A DNA stretch of 18,068 nucleotides from Bacteroidetes bacterium UBA2322 (lineage in GTDB: Bacteria; Bacteroidota; Bacteroidia; Chitinophagales; UBA2359): NCBI GenBank assembly GCA_002345145.1, contig DDVC01000090.1:1-18068 (forward strand), written 5' to 3'. The position numbers and the translations under genes are program-made. The stretch's first letter is position 1; every line of letters starts with the position of its first letter. This document shows, in pieces, positions 7,193 to 14,149 of this stretch. The notes beneath the pieces are model-generated. The model was not told where the DNA came from and made no database searches. It saw nothing but the letters and a program-made list of their open reading frames with translations.

Positions 7193-7540
7193 AATGGGTG
7201 GGTAATTGGCTCAAAGTGCAAAAATGCTATTTTTAGTTGTAAAAATGCCGGTTTGAGGTGTTTTTTTGTGTGCAACTGCGCTAATGAGTAGATTGGATCG
7301 GCGCTTTTTGCAGCCCTACCCCGCTTTTATGGCAATCTTTTAATGGAGGGGCAATACATTGCAAATTACCCCCCATAATGCCATCTCTTAATGTGGGCGC
7401 TGTAAAGGCGCTCCGTTCCAATTTTCTTACTGCCAAATTTTCAGCATGGCAACCAAGAAGCCTAACTAATACCCAAAAACCATTGCAGCATTTACCAATC
7501 GCGCTGTAAGATTGCTCCCTACATCGGGCAGTTAACCACC
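7193..7540. other. Gap between hemF and the ABC permease gene
   Basis: About 350 bp with no convincing gene. It should contain the promoter of the ABC operon (read on the - strand), but no site matches the consensus well. An imperfect inverted repeat spans 7329-7384, beginning ATGGCA and ending TGCCAT with a G-rich and C-rich inner part. No clear terminator for hemF was seen. Confidence 0.6.
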
Positions 7541-8452
7541 CTATATTTGCTGTTCAACCCAGTTAATACCTTGTTTGAGCCATGCCAGGGTTTGGGCTTC
7601 GGGTGTGCCGGCGGGCGGGTGGTAGTTGTATGCCCACTTTGCCAGCGGGGGCATACTCATGAGGATAGACTCGGTTCTGCCATCGGTATCTAAGCCAAAC
7701 TTGGTGCCTTTGTCGTAAATGAGGTTAAACTCTACATAGCGGCTTCGGCGCAGGAATTGCCATTCTTGTTGTTGGGGGGTAAAGGGTAAATGGGCGTATT
7801 TGTTTACAAAATAAGTGTATATAGGCACAAACAACTCGCCTACATCTTGTACAAAGTCAAAAATTTGGGCTTTGGTCAGTTGTTCGGATTCAGTTAATCG
7901 GTCAAAAAAAATGCCTCCTATGCCGCGGGTTTCTTGTCGGTGTTTGAGGTAAAAATACTCATCTGCCCATTTTTTAAATTGTGGGTAGTAGTGGGGGTGG
8001 TATTTTTGGCAAACGGCTTGCAGTTGTTGGTGAAAATATCGGGCATCGGCGGGTACTACATAGTGGGGCGTAAGGTCTATGCCGCCGCCAAACCAGTATT
8101 GACCGTTTGAGATTTCAAAATAGCGCACGTTCATGTGTATAATGGGCATGAGTGGGCTATAGGGGTGCAACACAATAGATACGCCGGTGGCATAAAACTC
8201 TTCATCGGGCGGCAATTGCAGGGCTTGGGCAATTTTGGGAGGAATTACCCCATACACTGCCGAAAAATTGACTCCACCTTTTTCAATCACTGTGCCGTTT
8301 TGGGTAATTCGGGTACGTCCGCCGCCGCCGCCTTGTCGTTCCCACAGCTCTTGTGCAAAGGGCGTGTTGTTGTTTAGTATTGCCAACCCTTGGCAGATTT
8401 GATTTTGCAAATCGGTAAACCGGTGGGCTATTTGTTCTTTGGTTGGGTGCAT
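7541..8452 (-). CDS. hemF: Oxygen-dependent coproporphyrinogen III oxidase
   Basis: A 303-residue cytosolic enzyme of haem synthesis that decarboxylates two propionate side chains of coproporphyrinogen III to give protoporphyrinogen IX, using O2. Family signatures are clear: the GGGGGRTR stretch (41-48), GVNFSAVYG (60-68), the HPYSP segment (96-100), His106 in IHMNVRYFE, WFGGGIDLTPHY (120-131), RGIGGIFFDRL (176-186), RRSRYVEFNLIYDKGTKFGL (235-254) and ESILMSMPP (261-269). Length is as in E. coli HemF. The ATG at 8452 gives a full N-terminus. It is transcribed alone, between the ftsH terminator and the gap before the ABC operon, with a promoter-like site just upstream. Oxygen dependence suggests the host grows aerobically. 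Confidence 0.97.
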   Translation of the reverse strand: MHPTKEQIAHRFTDLQNQICQGLAILNNNTPFAQELWERQGGGGGRTRITQNGTVIEKGGVNFSAVYGVIPPKIAQALQLPPDEEFYATGVSIVLHPYSPLMPIIHMNVRYFEISNGQYWFGGGIDLTPHYVVPADARYFHQQLQAVCQKYHPHYYPQFKKWADEYFYLKHRQETRGIGGIFFDRLTESEQLTKAQIFDFVQDVGELFVPIYTYFVNKYAHLPFTPQQQEWQFLRRSRYVEFNLIYDKGTKFGLDTDGRTESILMSMPPLAKWAYNYHPPAGTPEAQTLAWLKQGINWVEQQI

Positions 8453-8477
8453 GGTGTGTTTGGTTTTAGGATACGGG

Positions 8478-8507
8478 CAAATCTGTTTGTATGGCTGCGT
8501 AAAACAA
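8478..8507 (-). promoter_or_regulatory. Candidate hemF promoter (TTG-N19-CAGATTTG)
   Basis: On the - strand, TTG (8507-8505), a 19-nt spacer and CAGATTTG (8485-8478) match the Bacteroidota promoter pattern with one mismatch. The start of transcription would be about 20 nt before the hemF ATG. It abuts the ftsH terminator hairpin. Confidence 0.45.
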
Positions 8508-8509
8508 TT

Positions 8510-8553
8510 TTGGCGCTGTATTTACCGTAAACAAGGGGTAAATGCAGCGCCAA
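8510..8553 (-). terminator. Hairpin terminator after ftsH
   Basis: Two 17-nt arms (8510-8526 and 8537-8553) pair throughout apart from one G-T position around a 10-nt loop. The T tract after the stem on the - strand is weak (AATTGTTTT). It lies 27 bp after the ftsH stop and just before the hemF promoter-like site, so it separates the two units. Confidence 0.75.
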
Positions 8554-8580
8554 GTTTTAGCAGCTTTCAGCTAACAGGTG

Positions 8581-10575
8581 TTAAATATGCTCACCGTTTA
8601 AGTGGGTGGAGTTGTTTATTTTTACGCTTGCAGGGGCAAGGGCATCTTCGGGTTCTGCGTGTTCTTCAAAGGGGCGGCTGCCTATCAGCCTTTCAAGGTC
8701 ATCTTTGTGCAGGATTTCTTTTTTGAGCAGTTCCTTTGCTAATTGCTCTAATTGTACTCTTTTTTCGGTAAGCAGTTCTTTGGTGCGTTGGTAGGCTTGG
8801 TTTATGAGGGCGCGCACTTCTTCGTCTATCATTAAGGCAGTTGCATCGGAGTAGGGTTTTTGGAAACTGTATTCACCTTGTGCATCGTAAAATGAAACGT
8901 TACCTACTTTGGTGTTCATGCCGTAAATAGACACCATAGCGTAAGCCATTTTGGTAATTCTTTCCAGGTCGTTTTGTGCGCCGGTAGAAATTCTGCCAAA
9001 AATAATGTCTTCTGCTGCTCTGCCACCCAGGGTCATACACATTTCGTCCATGAGTTGTTCGGTGGTGTATAGGTATTGCTCTTTGGGCACGTATTGGGCA
9101 TAGCCTAATGCAGCTACCCCGCGCGGAATAATGGTTACTTTGAGTAAGGGGTGGGCGTGTTTTAAAAACCAGCCTGCAATGGCATGTCCTGCCTCGTGGT
9201 AGGCAATGATTTCTTTTTCTTCGGGCGAAATAATTTTGTTTTTCTTTTCTAAGCCGCCTATTACCCTATCAATGGCGCTTTGAAAGTCTTGCATGTCGAT
9301 ACTTTTTTTGTTGTATCGGGCGGCAATAAGGGCGGCTTCGTTGCAAACATTAGCAATATCGGCGCCGGCAAATCCGGGCGTTTGTGCGGCTAATTTTTTG
9401 GCATCAATATCATTAGCCGTTTTTAGCGGACGCAAGTGTACTTTAAAAATCTGCTCCCTACCTTTTAAATCGGGTCGGTCAATGCTTATTTGGCGGTCAA
9501 ACCTGCCCGGACGCATAAGGGCAGAGTCTAACACATCGGGGCGGTTGGTGGCTGCCATAATAATTACGCCTTTGTCGCCGGCAAAACCGTCCATCTCTAC
9601 TAACAGGGCATTGAGGGTATTTTCGCGCTCATCATTGCCCTGAATCATGTTTCTGCCTCGGGCGCGCCCTACTGCGTCTATTTCGTCAATAAAGATGATA
9701 CAAGGGGCTTTTTCGCGGGCTTGTTTAAACAAATCGCGCACTCTTGAAGCGCCAACGCCCACAAAGAGCTCCACAAAATCGGAGCCCGAAATGGTAAAGA
9801 AGGGCACTTGTGCTTCGCCGGCTACGGCTTTGGCAAGCAGGGTTTTACCGGTGCCCGGAGGACCTATAAGCAGCACGCCTTTGGGGATTTTACCACCCAA
9901 AGCGGTGTATTTTTGCGGATTTTTAAGGAAATCCACTATTTCGCGCACTTCTTCTTTGGCTTCGTCTAAACCGGCAACATCGTCAAAAGTGAGGTCAACC
10001 TTTGAATCGCCCTCAAGCAAAGTGGCTTTAGATTTGCCTATGTTAAAAATTTGCCCACCGGGTCCGCCCACACCACCGCTAACGCGGCGCATGATGATTA
10101 TCCAGATAACGATGATGATGATAAAAGGAAGCAGGTAACTCAAAAAGCCGGCGCGCCAGTCGGTACGGCTTTCATATTTAATAGTTACCACGTTATCGGG
10201 GGTAACGTCTTTTTGTGCATCTTGAATGGTTTTGATAAAATTGTCGTTAGACCCTATGGTAAAGATGTAGTGCGGTCCTTTAATAGGCGCGCCAAATTTA
10301 TTAGAACGGATGTCGTTATATTTAGGAAGCGATAAACGGTCTTGTTTAATAAAGACTTCAACAATTTCTTTATTAACCACGTTGAGCTTTTCTACATCGC
10401 CCGATGGGAGCATTTCTCTGAAAAAGTTTTGCTCAGAGGTTTCCTTAATATGACTTTGAAACGGAATCAGGTTAAGGGCAATAATACCCAACAGAATGAG
10501 CCCGTAAATCCAGTAGTGGTTAAATTTACCGGGTTTATTGTCTGAATCGGGTTTTTGGATATTGTTATTACTCAT
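8581..10575 (-). CDS. ftsH: ATP-dependent zinc metalloprotease FtsH
   Basis: A 664-residue inner-membrane AAA+ protease that degrades misfolded membrane proteins and selected regulators as a hexamer. Two membrane helices (about 21-40 and 145-163) flank an extracytoplasmic domain. The AAA module has Walker A GPPGTGKT (238-245), the pore motif FVG (271-273), Walker B IIFIDEID (293-300) and the second region of homology around ATNRPDVLDSALMRPGRFDR. The zinc site HEAGH is at 460-464, with the third ligand expected in the downstream QNDLERIT region. The C-terminal tail (about 636-664) is acidic and low in complexity. The extracytoplasmic part (about 100 residues) is of the size usual in Bacteroidota. 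It lies 12 bp after rsfS, suggesting one transcript ending at the 8510-8553 hairpin. Confidence 0.97.
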   Translation of the reverse strand: MSNNNIQKPDSDNKPGKFNHYWIYGLILLGIIALNLIPFQSHIKETSEQNFFREMLPSGDVEKLNVVNKEIVEVFIKQDRLSLPKYNDIRSNKFGAPIKGPHYIFTIGSNDNFIKTIQDAQKDVTPDNVVTIKYESRTDWRAGFLSYLLPFIIIIVIWIIIMRRVSGGVGGPGGQIFNIGKSKATLLEGDSKVDLTFDDVAGLDEAKEEVREIVDFLKNPQKYTALGGKIPKGVLLIGPPGTGKTLLAKAVAGEAQVPFFTISGSDFVELFVGVGASRVRDLFKQAREKAPCIIFIDEIDAVGRARGRNMIQGNDERENTLNALLVEMDGFAGDKGVIIMAATNRPDVLDSALMRPGRFDRQISIDRPDLKGREQIFKVHLRPLKTANDIDAKKLAAQTPGFAGADIANVCNEAALIAARYNKKSIDMQDFQSAIDRVIGGLEKKNKIISPEEKEIIAYHEAGHAIAGWFLKHAHPLLKVTIIPRGVAALGYAQYVPKEQYLYTTEQLMDEMCMTLGGRAAEDIIFGRISTGAQNDLERITKMAYAMVSIYGMNTKVGNVSFYDAQGEYSFQKPYSDATALMIDEEVRALINQAYQRTKELLTEKRVQLEQLAKELLKKEILHKDDLERLIGSRPFEEHAEPEDALAPASVKINNSTHLNGEHI

Positions 10576-10587
10576 TAGCGTATAAGG

Positions 10588-11037
10588 TTATTCGGCTTTA
10601 GGGATAATGGTTTGGTGATAGTGTTTTACATATCGGGAGCCATCGGGCTGATAGGAGGTAATAATAGCAGCATCGCCCCATAGTTGTTCTAATTGGTAAA
10701 CATGGCGTTTACTTTGGTGAAAAATATGCACCACTATATCTAAGTAATCAATCAGAACCCACTCTGTGCTGTTTTGTCCTTCTTGTGCATTAGGAAAAAT
10801 GCCGGTAAGTTTTTTCACCTTTTCCACTATATTGTCGGCAATGGCTCGCATTTGCGGGGGAGAGGTAGCTTCGCAAATCACAAAATAGTCTGCCATAGCA
10901 TCGTGCAGATTGGTAAGGTCAAGGCTTACTACATCTTCTGCCTTTTTATCCAGCATACTATCGGCAATAATTTCTAACAATTGTTGTGTGTTAGTGTTAG
11001 CTTTGCGGGGGTTTTTAATGTTTTTAACTGTTTTCAA
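10588..11037 (-). CDS. rsfS: Ribosomal silencing factor RsfS (YbeB/Iojap family)
   Basis: A 149-residue cytosolic protein of the RsfS family, which binds ribosomal protein uL14 and blocks joining of the subunits when nutrients run low. Typical segments are LDLTNLHDAMADYFVICEATSPPQMRAIADNI and the EGQNSTEWVLIDYLDIVVHIF block, followed by YQLEQLWGDA. The frame begins with a TTG at 11037; an in-frame TGA lies three codons upstream at 11044-11046, and the first ATG (residue 28 or so) would cut into the conserved fold. TTG is therefore the likely start. It shares an apparent operon with ftsH and is divergent from the biotin ligase gene across a 43-bp gap. Confidence 0.93.
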   Translation of the reverse strand: MKTVKNIKNPRKANTNTQQLLEIIADSMLDKKAEDVVSLDLTNLHDAMADYFVICEATSPPQMRAIADNIVEKVKKLTGIFPNAQEGQNSTEWVLIDYLDIVVHIFHQSKRHVYQLEQLWGDAAIITSYQPDGSRYVKHYHQTIIPKAE

Positions 11038-11063
11038 GCGAGTTCAATGATTGGTTTAACCTA

Positions 11064-11071
11064 CAAAGTTA
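11064..11071 (-). promoter_or_regulatory. Candidate -7 element of the rsfS-ftsH operon
   Basis: TAACTTTG on the - strand matches TAnnTTTG fully and lies 27 nt before the TTG start of rsfS. A clear upstream TTG element at the right distance was not found, so only half of the promoter is supported. Confidence 0.4.
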
Positions 11072-11080
11072 ATAATTGTT

Positions 11081-11854
11081 TTGAATAGTCTTAATAACAC
11101 CGTATTTGTTGGAAAAGTTTTTACGGTTTTGAACGAAACGGCTTCTACAAATGCCTATGCCTTAGCTTTGCTGAACCAAGCGCCTCCTCCTGCCGCCGGA
11201 ACAGTGATTTATACCGATACTCAAACGGCAGGACGCGGACAGCGAGGTACGAAGTGGCGGGCGGAGGCAGGGAAAAACATAGCTTTGAGCATTATTTTGT
11301 ATCCGCGTCATATAAGGGCAGATGGGCAGTTTGGTTTAAGTATGGCGGTGGCGCTGGGGGTTTGTAAGTTTGTGCAGGAGGCAGCGCCTCAGTTGCCCGT
11401 TTGTATTAAGTGGCCTAACGACATTTATATAGGCAACCAAAAAGTGGCGGGTATTTTAATTGAAAATACAGTGCAGGGTGGTTTATTAGCTTCTTCGGTG
11501 GTAGGAATTGGGGTTAATGTAAACCAAACCGATTTTGGCGGTTTGCCTAATGCTACTTCGCTCTGTTTGGCTGCCGGGCAGCAGTTTGAACTCATTGGTT
11601 TAGTGCAAAAACTATGCAGTTTTGTAGAAACAGCCTATTTAGCCCTGCAACCCGACAAAATGACAGCCATAAAGCGACAATACCTGCAAAACCTTTACCA
11701 ATTTGGACAAATGCGCCGATTTAAACGCCCCGATGACCTTGCTGTTTTTGAAGCCCGAATTACCGATGTATTAAACAACGGTTTGCTGCAACTTACTTAC
11801 CCCGATGCCGTTACCGAAAATTTTGACCTGAAACAGTTGGTTTGGGTGGACTGA
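11081..11854 (+). CDS. birA: Biotin--[acetyl-CoA-carboxylase] ligase
   Basis: A 257-residue cytosolic enzyme that activates biotin with ATP and attaches it to carrier proteins such as the acetyl-CoA carboxylase subunit. Marks are ETASTNAYA (19-27), GRGQRGTKW (51-59), GKNIALSIIL (64-73), KWPNDIYIGNQKVAGILIE (110-128) and GIGVNVNQT (142-150), followed by a small C-terminal SH3-like domain ending in LKQLVW. It lacks the N-terminal helix-turn-helix of E. coli BirA, so it should be a ligase only, without repressor function. The start is TTG at 11081; an in-frame stop at 11057 and the lack of ATG between them leave no better choice, and NTVFVGKV matches the usual Bacteroidota N-terminus. Divergent from rsfS. 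Confidence 0.93.
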   Translation: MNSLNNTVFVGKVFTVLNETASTNAYALALLNQAPPPAAGTVIYTDTQTAGRGQRGTKWRAEAGKNIALSIILYPRHIRADGQFGLSMAVALGVCKFVQEAAPQLPVCIKWPNDIYIGNQKVAGILIENTVQGGLLASSVVGIGVNVNQTDFGGLPNATSLCLAAGQQFELIGLVQKLCSFVETAYLALQPDKMTAIKRQYLQNLYQFGQMRRFKRPDDLAVFEARITDVLNNGLLQLTYPDAVTENFDLKQLVWVD

Positions 11855-11891
11855 TGTGGGTGGCTACAAAGAGAAGTGAAAAGTGAATAGT

Positions 11892-11968
11892 TATGAGTTA
11901 TGAGTTATGAGTTATGAGTTATGAGTTATGAGTTATGAGTTATGAGTTATGAGTTATGAGTTATGAGT
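11892..11968. repeat. Heptamer tandem array (TATGAGT)x11
   Basis: Eleven perfect copies of TATGAGT, the reverse complement of the ACTCATA unit at 1-133. The array begins 38 bp after the biotin ligase stop and degenerates at its right edge into GTTAGTTGTTAG. It lies in the gap between two convergent genes. Confidence 0.97.
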
Positions 11969-11990
11969 TGTTAGTTGTTAGTACTGATTA

Positions 11991-12055
11991 CCCACTACTA
12001 TCTACCATATACTAAGTACCCACTACTATCTACCATATACTAAGTACCCACTACC
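11991..12055. repeat. 28-bp tandem repeat, two copies plus a partial third
   Basis: Two identical 28-bp units (11991-12018 and 12019-12046), each beginning CCCACTACTATCTACC and ending CTAAGTA, are followed by CCCACTACC of a third. A related sequence in inverted orientation lies at 16392-16442. Confidence 0.93.
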
Positions 12056-12151
12056 CAACTACCAATGCTGAAAACAGGTGGGAATATCTCAATTTATACA
12101 TCAAACAAGGGCTACAATCATTGACCATCTCTGCCCCCTGCGCCCGATACA

Positions 12152-12688
12152 TTATTTACCACCCCGCTCTATGAGCAGTCCTACTTCCTTAATTAAAAAA
12201 AGCTGCTCGGTGGGCATGAGGTGTTCTAACTCAAATGTGTAGTTGCCCGGTTTGGTAAGCAGGGGTTTGTTTTGCAAGAGCGGAAACTTAATGTCCCAAG
12301 TATTGCCCATACCACTGCCGGCGTTGGTACCATTGGGCTTTTTTATGGGCAAATCGTATTCGTATTCGGTAAACAAAGTTTGTTCGGGTTCTTTTATGCG
12401 CAGTTTAAGCAGTAAATTGGGGTACTCATAAGCGGTGGCGTGTCTTATTAGCAGGGTTACATTTACCTCCGCATTGCCTACTTGCTTGGGTGTAACAGCT
12501 GCCACAAATCTTATGCGCTCGCCGGTATTCCAAACGCCGCCATCGGGCAGGGTGATGTAGCGTTTGTAGATATAACTGCCGGAGCAGCCCATAAACAAAA
12601 ACAGTACCAACAGGCATACTACGTGTGTACCCGATAGGACAAATAAAAACAGTGGCTGTTTTATAGCGGCAGGTTTGAACTCTGTCAT
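12152..12688 (-). CDS. gldH: Gliding motility lipoprotein GldH
   Basis: A 178-residue envelope lipoprotein. It has an N-terminal hydrophobic stretch (about 13-34) ending at Cys35 (LFMGC), which suits a lipidated protein although Phe at -3 is not ideal. The mature part matches GldH: YITLPDGGVWNTGERIRF, a beta strand with LLIRHATAYEYPNLLLKLRI, the KKPNGTNAGSG-type loop, then KPGNYTFELEHLM and a final IKEVGLLIER. In Flavobacterium, GldH is needed for gliding and works with the GldK-N/type IX secretion apparatus. The start ATG at 12688 is the only Met before the lipobox. It is monocistronic here, diverging from the photolyase gene (about 119 bp apart). No other gld gene is in the window. Confidence 0.82.
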   Translation of the reverse strand: MTEFKPAAIKQPLFLFVLSGTHVVCLLVLFLFMGCSGSYIYKRYITLPDGGVWNTGERIRFVAAVTPKQVGNAEVNVTLLIRHATAYEYPNLLLKLRIKEPEQTLFTEYEYDLPIKKPNGTNAGSGMGNTWDIKFPLLQNKPLLTKPGNYTFELEHLMPTEQLFLIKEVGLLIERGGK

Positions 12689-12807
12689 ATTTTTGGGGTT
12701 TTTATTCGGAGGGTAAAAATAAGGCTATTATCGGGCATTTGCGTTTTTACCTTTACCCAACCAAGCCAAAATTAACGTCATCAGATAAAACCCGCTGTTC
12801 ATTTCCC

Positions 12808-14127
12808 ATGCAACCCTCTATACCTATTGCCATACACTGGTTTAGGCGCGACCTGCGCTGGCATGATAATACCGCACTTTGGCAAGCGGTAAACGGCAAC
12901 CTGCCTGTTTTGCCTTTGTTTATTTTTGATACCGATATATTAAACCGGCTTACCGATAAAAACGACCGCCGCGTGCGCTTTATTTACCGCCAATTGCAAC
13001 ACCTGCAACAGCAACTTGCCCAACACGGCAGCAGCCTGCTGGTAAAATATGGTAAACCCATTGAAATTTGGCAGGAGCTTACCCAAACTTATAACATTGC
13101 CGCCGTTTATGCCAACCGCGATTATGAACCCTATGCCCAACTACGCGACCAAGCAGTGTATCAGTTTCTTCAAAGCAAAGGCATACCGTTTAAGGGTTGC
13201 AAAGACCATGTTATTTTTGAAAAGAGTGAGGTGCTCACCGGCTCCCATACGCCTTATACCGTTTTTACCCCTTACAGCCGAAAATGGCGGGCTCTGTATG
13301 AGCAACATACCCCCACCATAGTGGGCAATGCCTTAGAAACGGGCAATTTTTTCCCATCTCCTACCCTGCCTATGCTTACCTTAGAGCAAATGGGCTTTGC
13401 CGATGCCGCCGATGACCATTTTCCGCCGCCTACTGTTGCCAATGATTTGCTGCTGCACTATAAGGAACACCGCGATTTGCCGGGCATACCCGGCACCTCA
13501 AGGCTGAGTGTGCATTTTAGGTTTGGCACCATTAGCATCAGAGATATGATAGCCCGCGCGGCAACCCTTAGCCCAAGTTGGGTAAATGAGCTTATTTGGC
13601 GCGATTTTTACCAAATGATTCTGTTTCATTTTCCGCATGTGGTAACCCAATCTTTTAAACCCCAATACGATGCCATACCCTGGCGCACCGATGCCGCCGA
13701 TTTTGCCCGATGGTGCGAGGGCAGCACCGGTTATCCTATTGTAGATGCGGGTATGCGAGAGCTAAACCAAACCGGTTTTATGCACAACCGCGTGCGCATG
13801 ATTGTTGCCTCTTTTTTAACCAAACACCTGCTTATAGACTGGCGCATGGGCGAAGCCTATTTTGCCCAAAAACTGCTCGATTATGAACTTGCCTCTAACA
13901 ACGGCGGCTGGCAGTGGGCTGCGGGCACCGGCTGCGATGCCCAACCCTATTTTAGGGTGTTTAACCCACAAGCTCAAACCGAAAAGTTTGACAAGAACCT
14001 GCATTACATAAAAAAATGGGCGCCCGAGTTTGGCTCTGCCCGATACCCTAAACCCATGATAGACCACGCCTTTGCCCGGCAACGCGCCATAAACACATTT
14101 AAACAGGCTTTGGCTTTTAGGGAGTAG
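12808..14127 (+). CDS. phrB: Deoxyribodipyrimidine photolyase (class I CPD type)
   Basis: A 439-residue flavoprotein that repairs UV-made pyrimidine dimers with blue light. The N-terminal antenna domain begins with HWFRRDLRWHDNTAL (10-24). The FAD domain shows TSRLSVHFRFGTISIR (230-245), WRDFYQMILFHFP (264-276), TGYPIVDAGMRELNQTG (307-323), HNRVRM (326-331) and NNGGWQWAAGTGCDAQPYFR (364-383). Candidate residues of the electron-transfer Trp triad are W302, W345 and W368/W370. The frame can be extended 23 codons to a TTG at 12739, but that part is not photolyase-like, so the ATG at 12808 is chosen. It is divergent from gldH and converges on the amylase gene. A cryptochrome role is possible but the sequence favours repair. 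Confidence 0.94.
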   Translation: MQPSIPIAIHWFRRDLRWHDNTALWQAVNGNLPVLPLFIFDTDILNRLTDKNDRRVRFIYRQLQHLQQQLAQHGSSLLVKYGKPIEIWQELTQTYNIAAVYANRDYEPYAQLRDQAVYQFLQSKGIPFKGCKDHVIFEKSEVLTGSHTPYTVFTPYSRKWRALYEQHTPTIVGNALETGNFFPSPTLPMLTLEQMGFADAADDHFPPPTVANDLLLHYKEHRDLPGIPGTSRLSVHFRFGTISIRDMIARAATLSPSWVNELIWRDFYQMILFHFPHVVTQSFKPQYDAIPWRTDAADFARWCEGSTGYPIVDAGMRELNQTGFMHNRVRMIVASFLTKHLLIDWRMGEAYFAQKLLDYELASNNGGWQWAAGTGCDAQPYFRVFNPQAQTEKFDKNLHYIKKWAPEFGSARYPKPMIDHAFARQRAINTFKQALAFRE

Positions 14128-14149
14128 CTTGTTGTTGTTGGTTTTGCGC

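Noticed and set aside
9647..10138. 163-codon + strand frame opposite ftsH
   Set aside because: Antisense to the conserved AAA domain of FtsH; no recognisable protein features.
12739..12807. Extended N-terminus of the photolyase
   Set aside because: It would need a TTG start and adds 23 residues unlike photolyases; the ATG at 12808 begins directly before the conserved domain.
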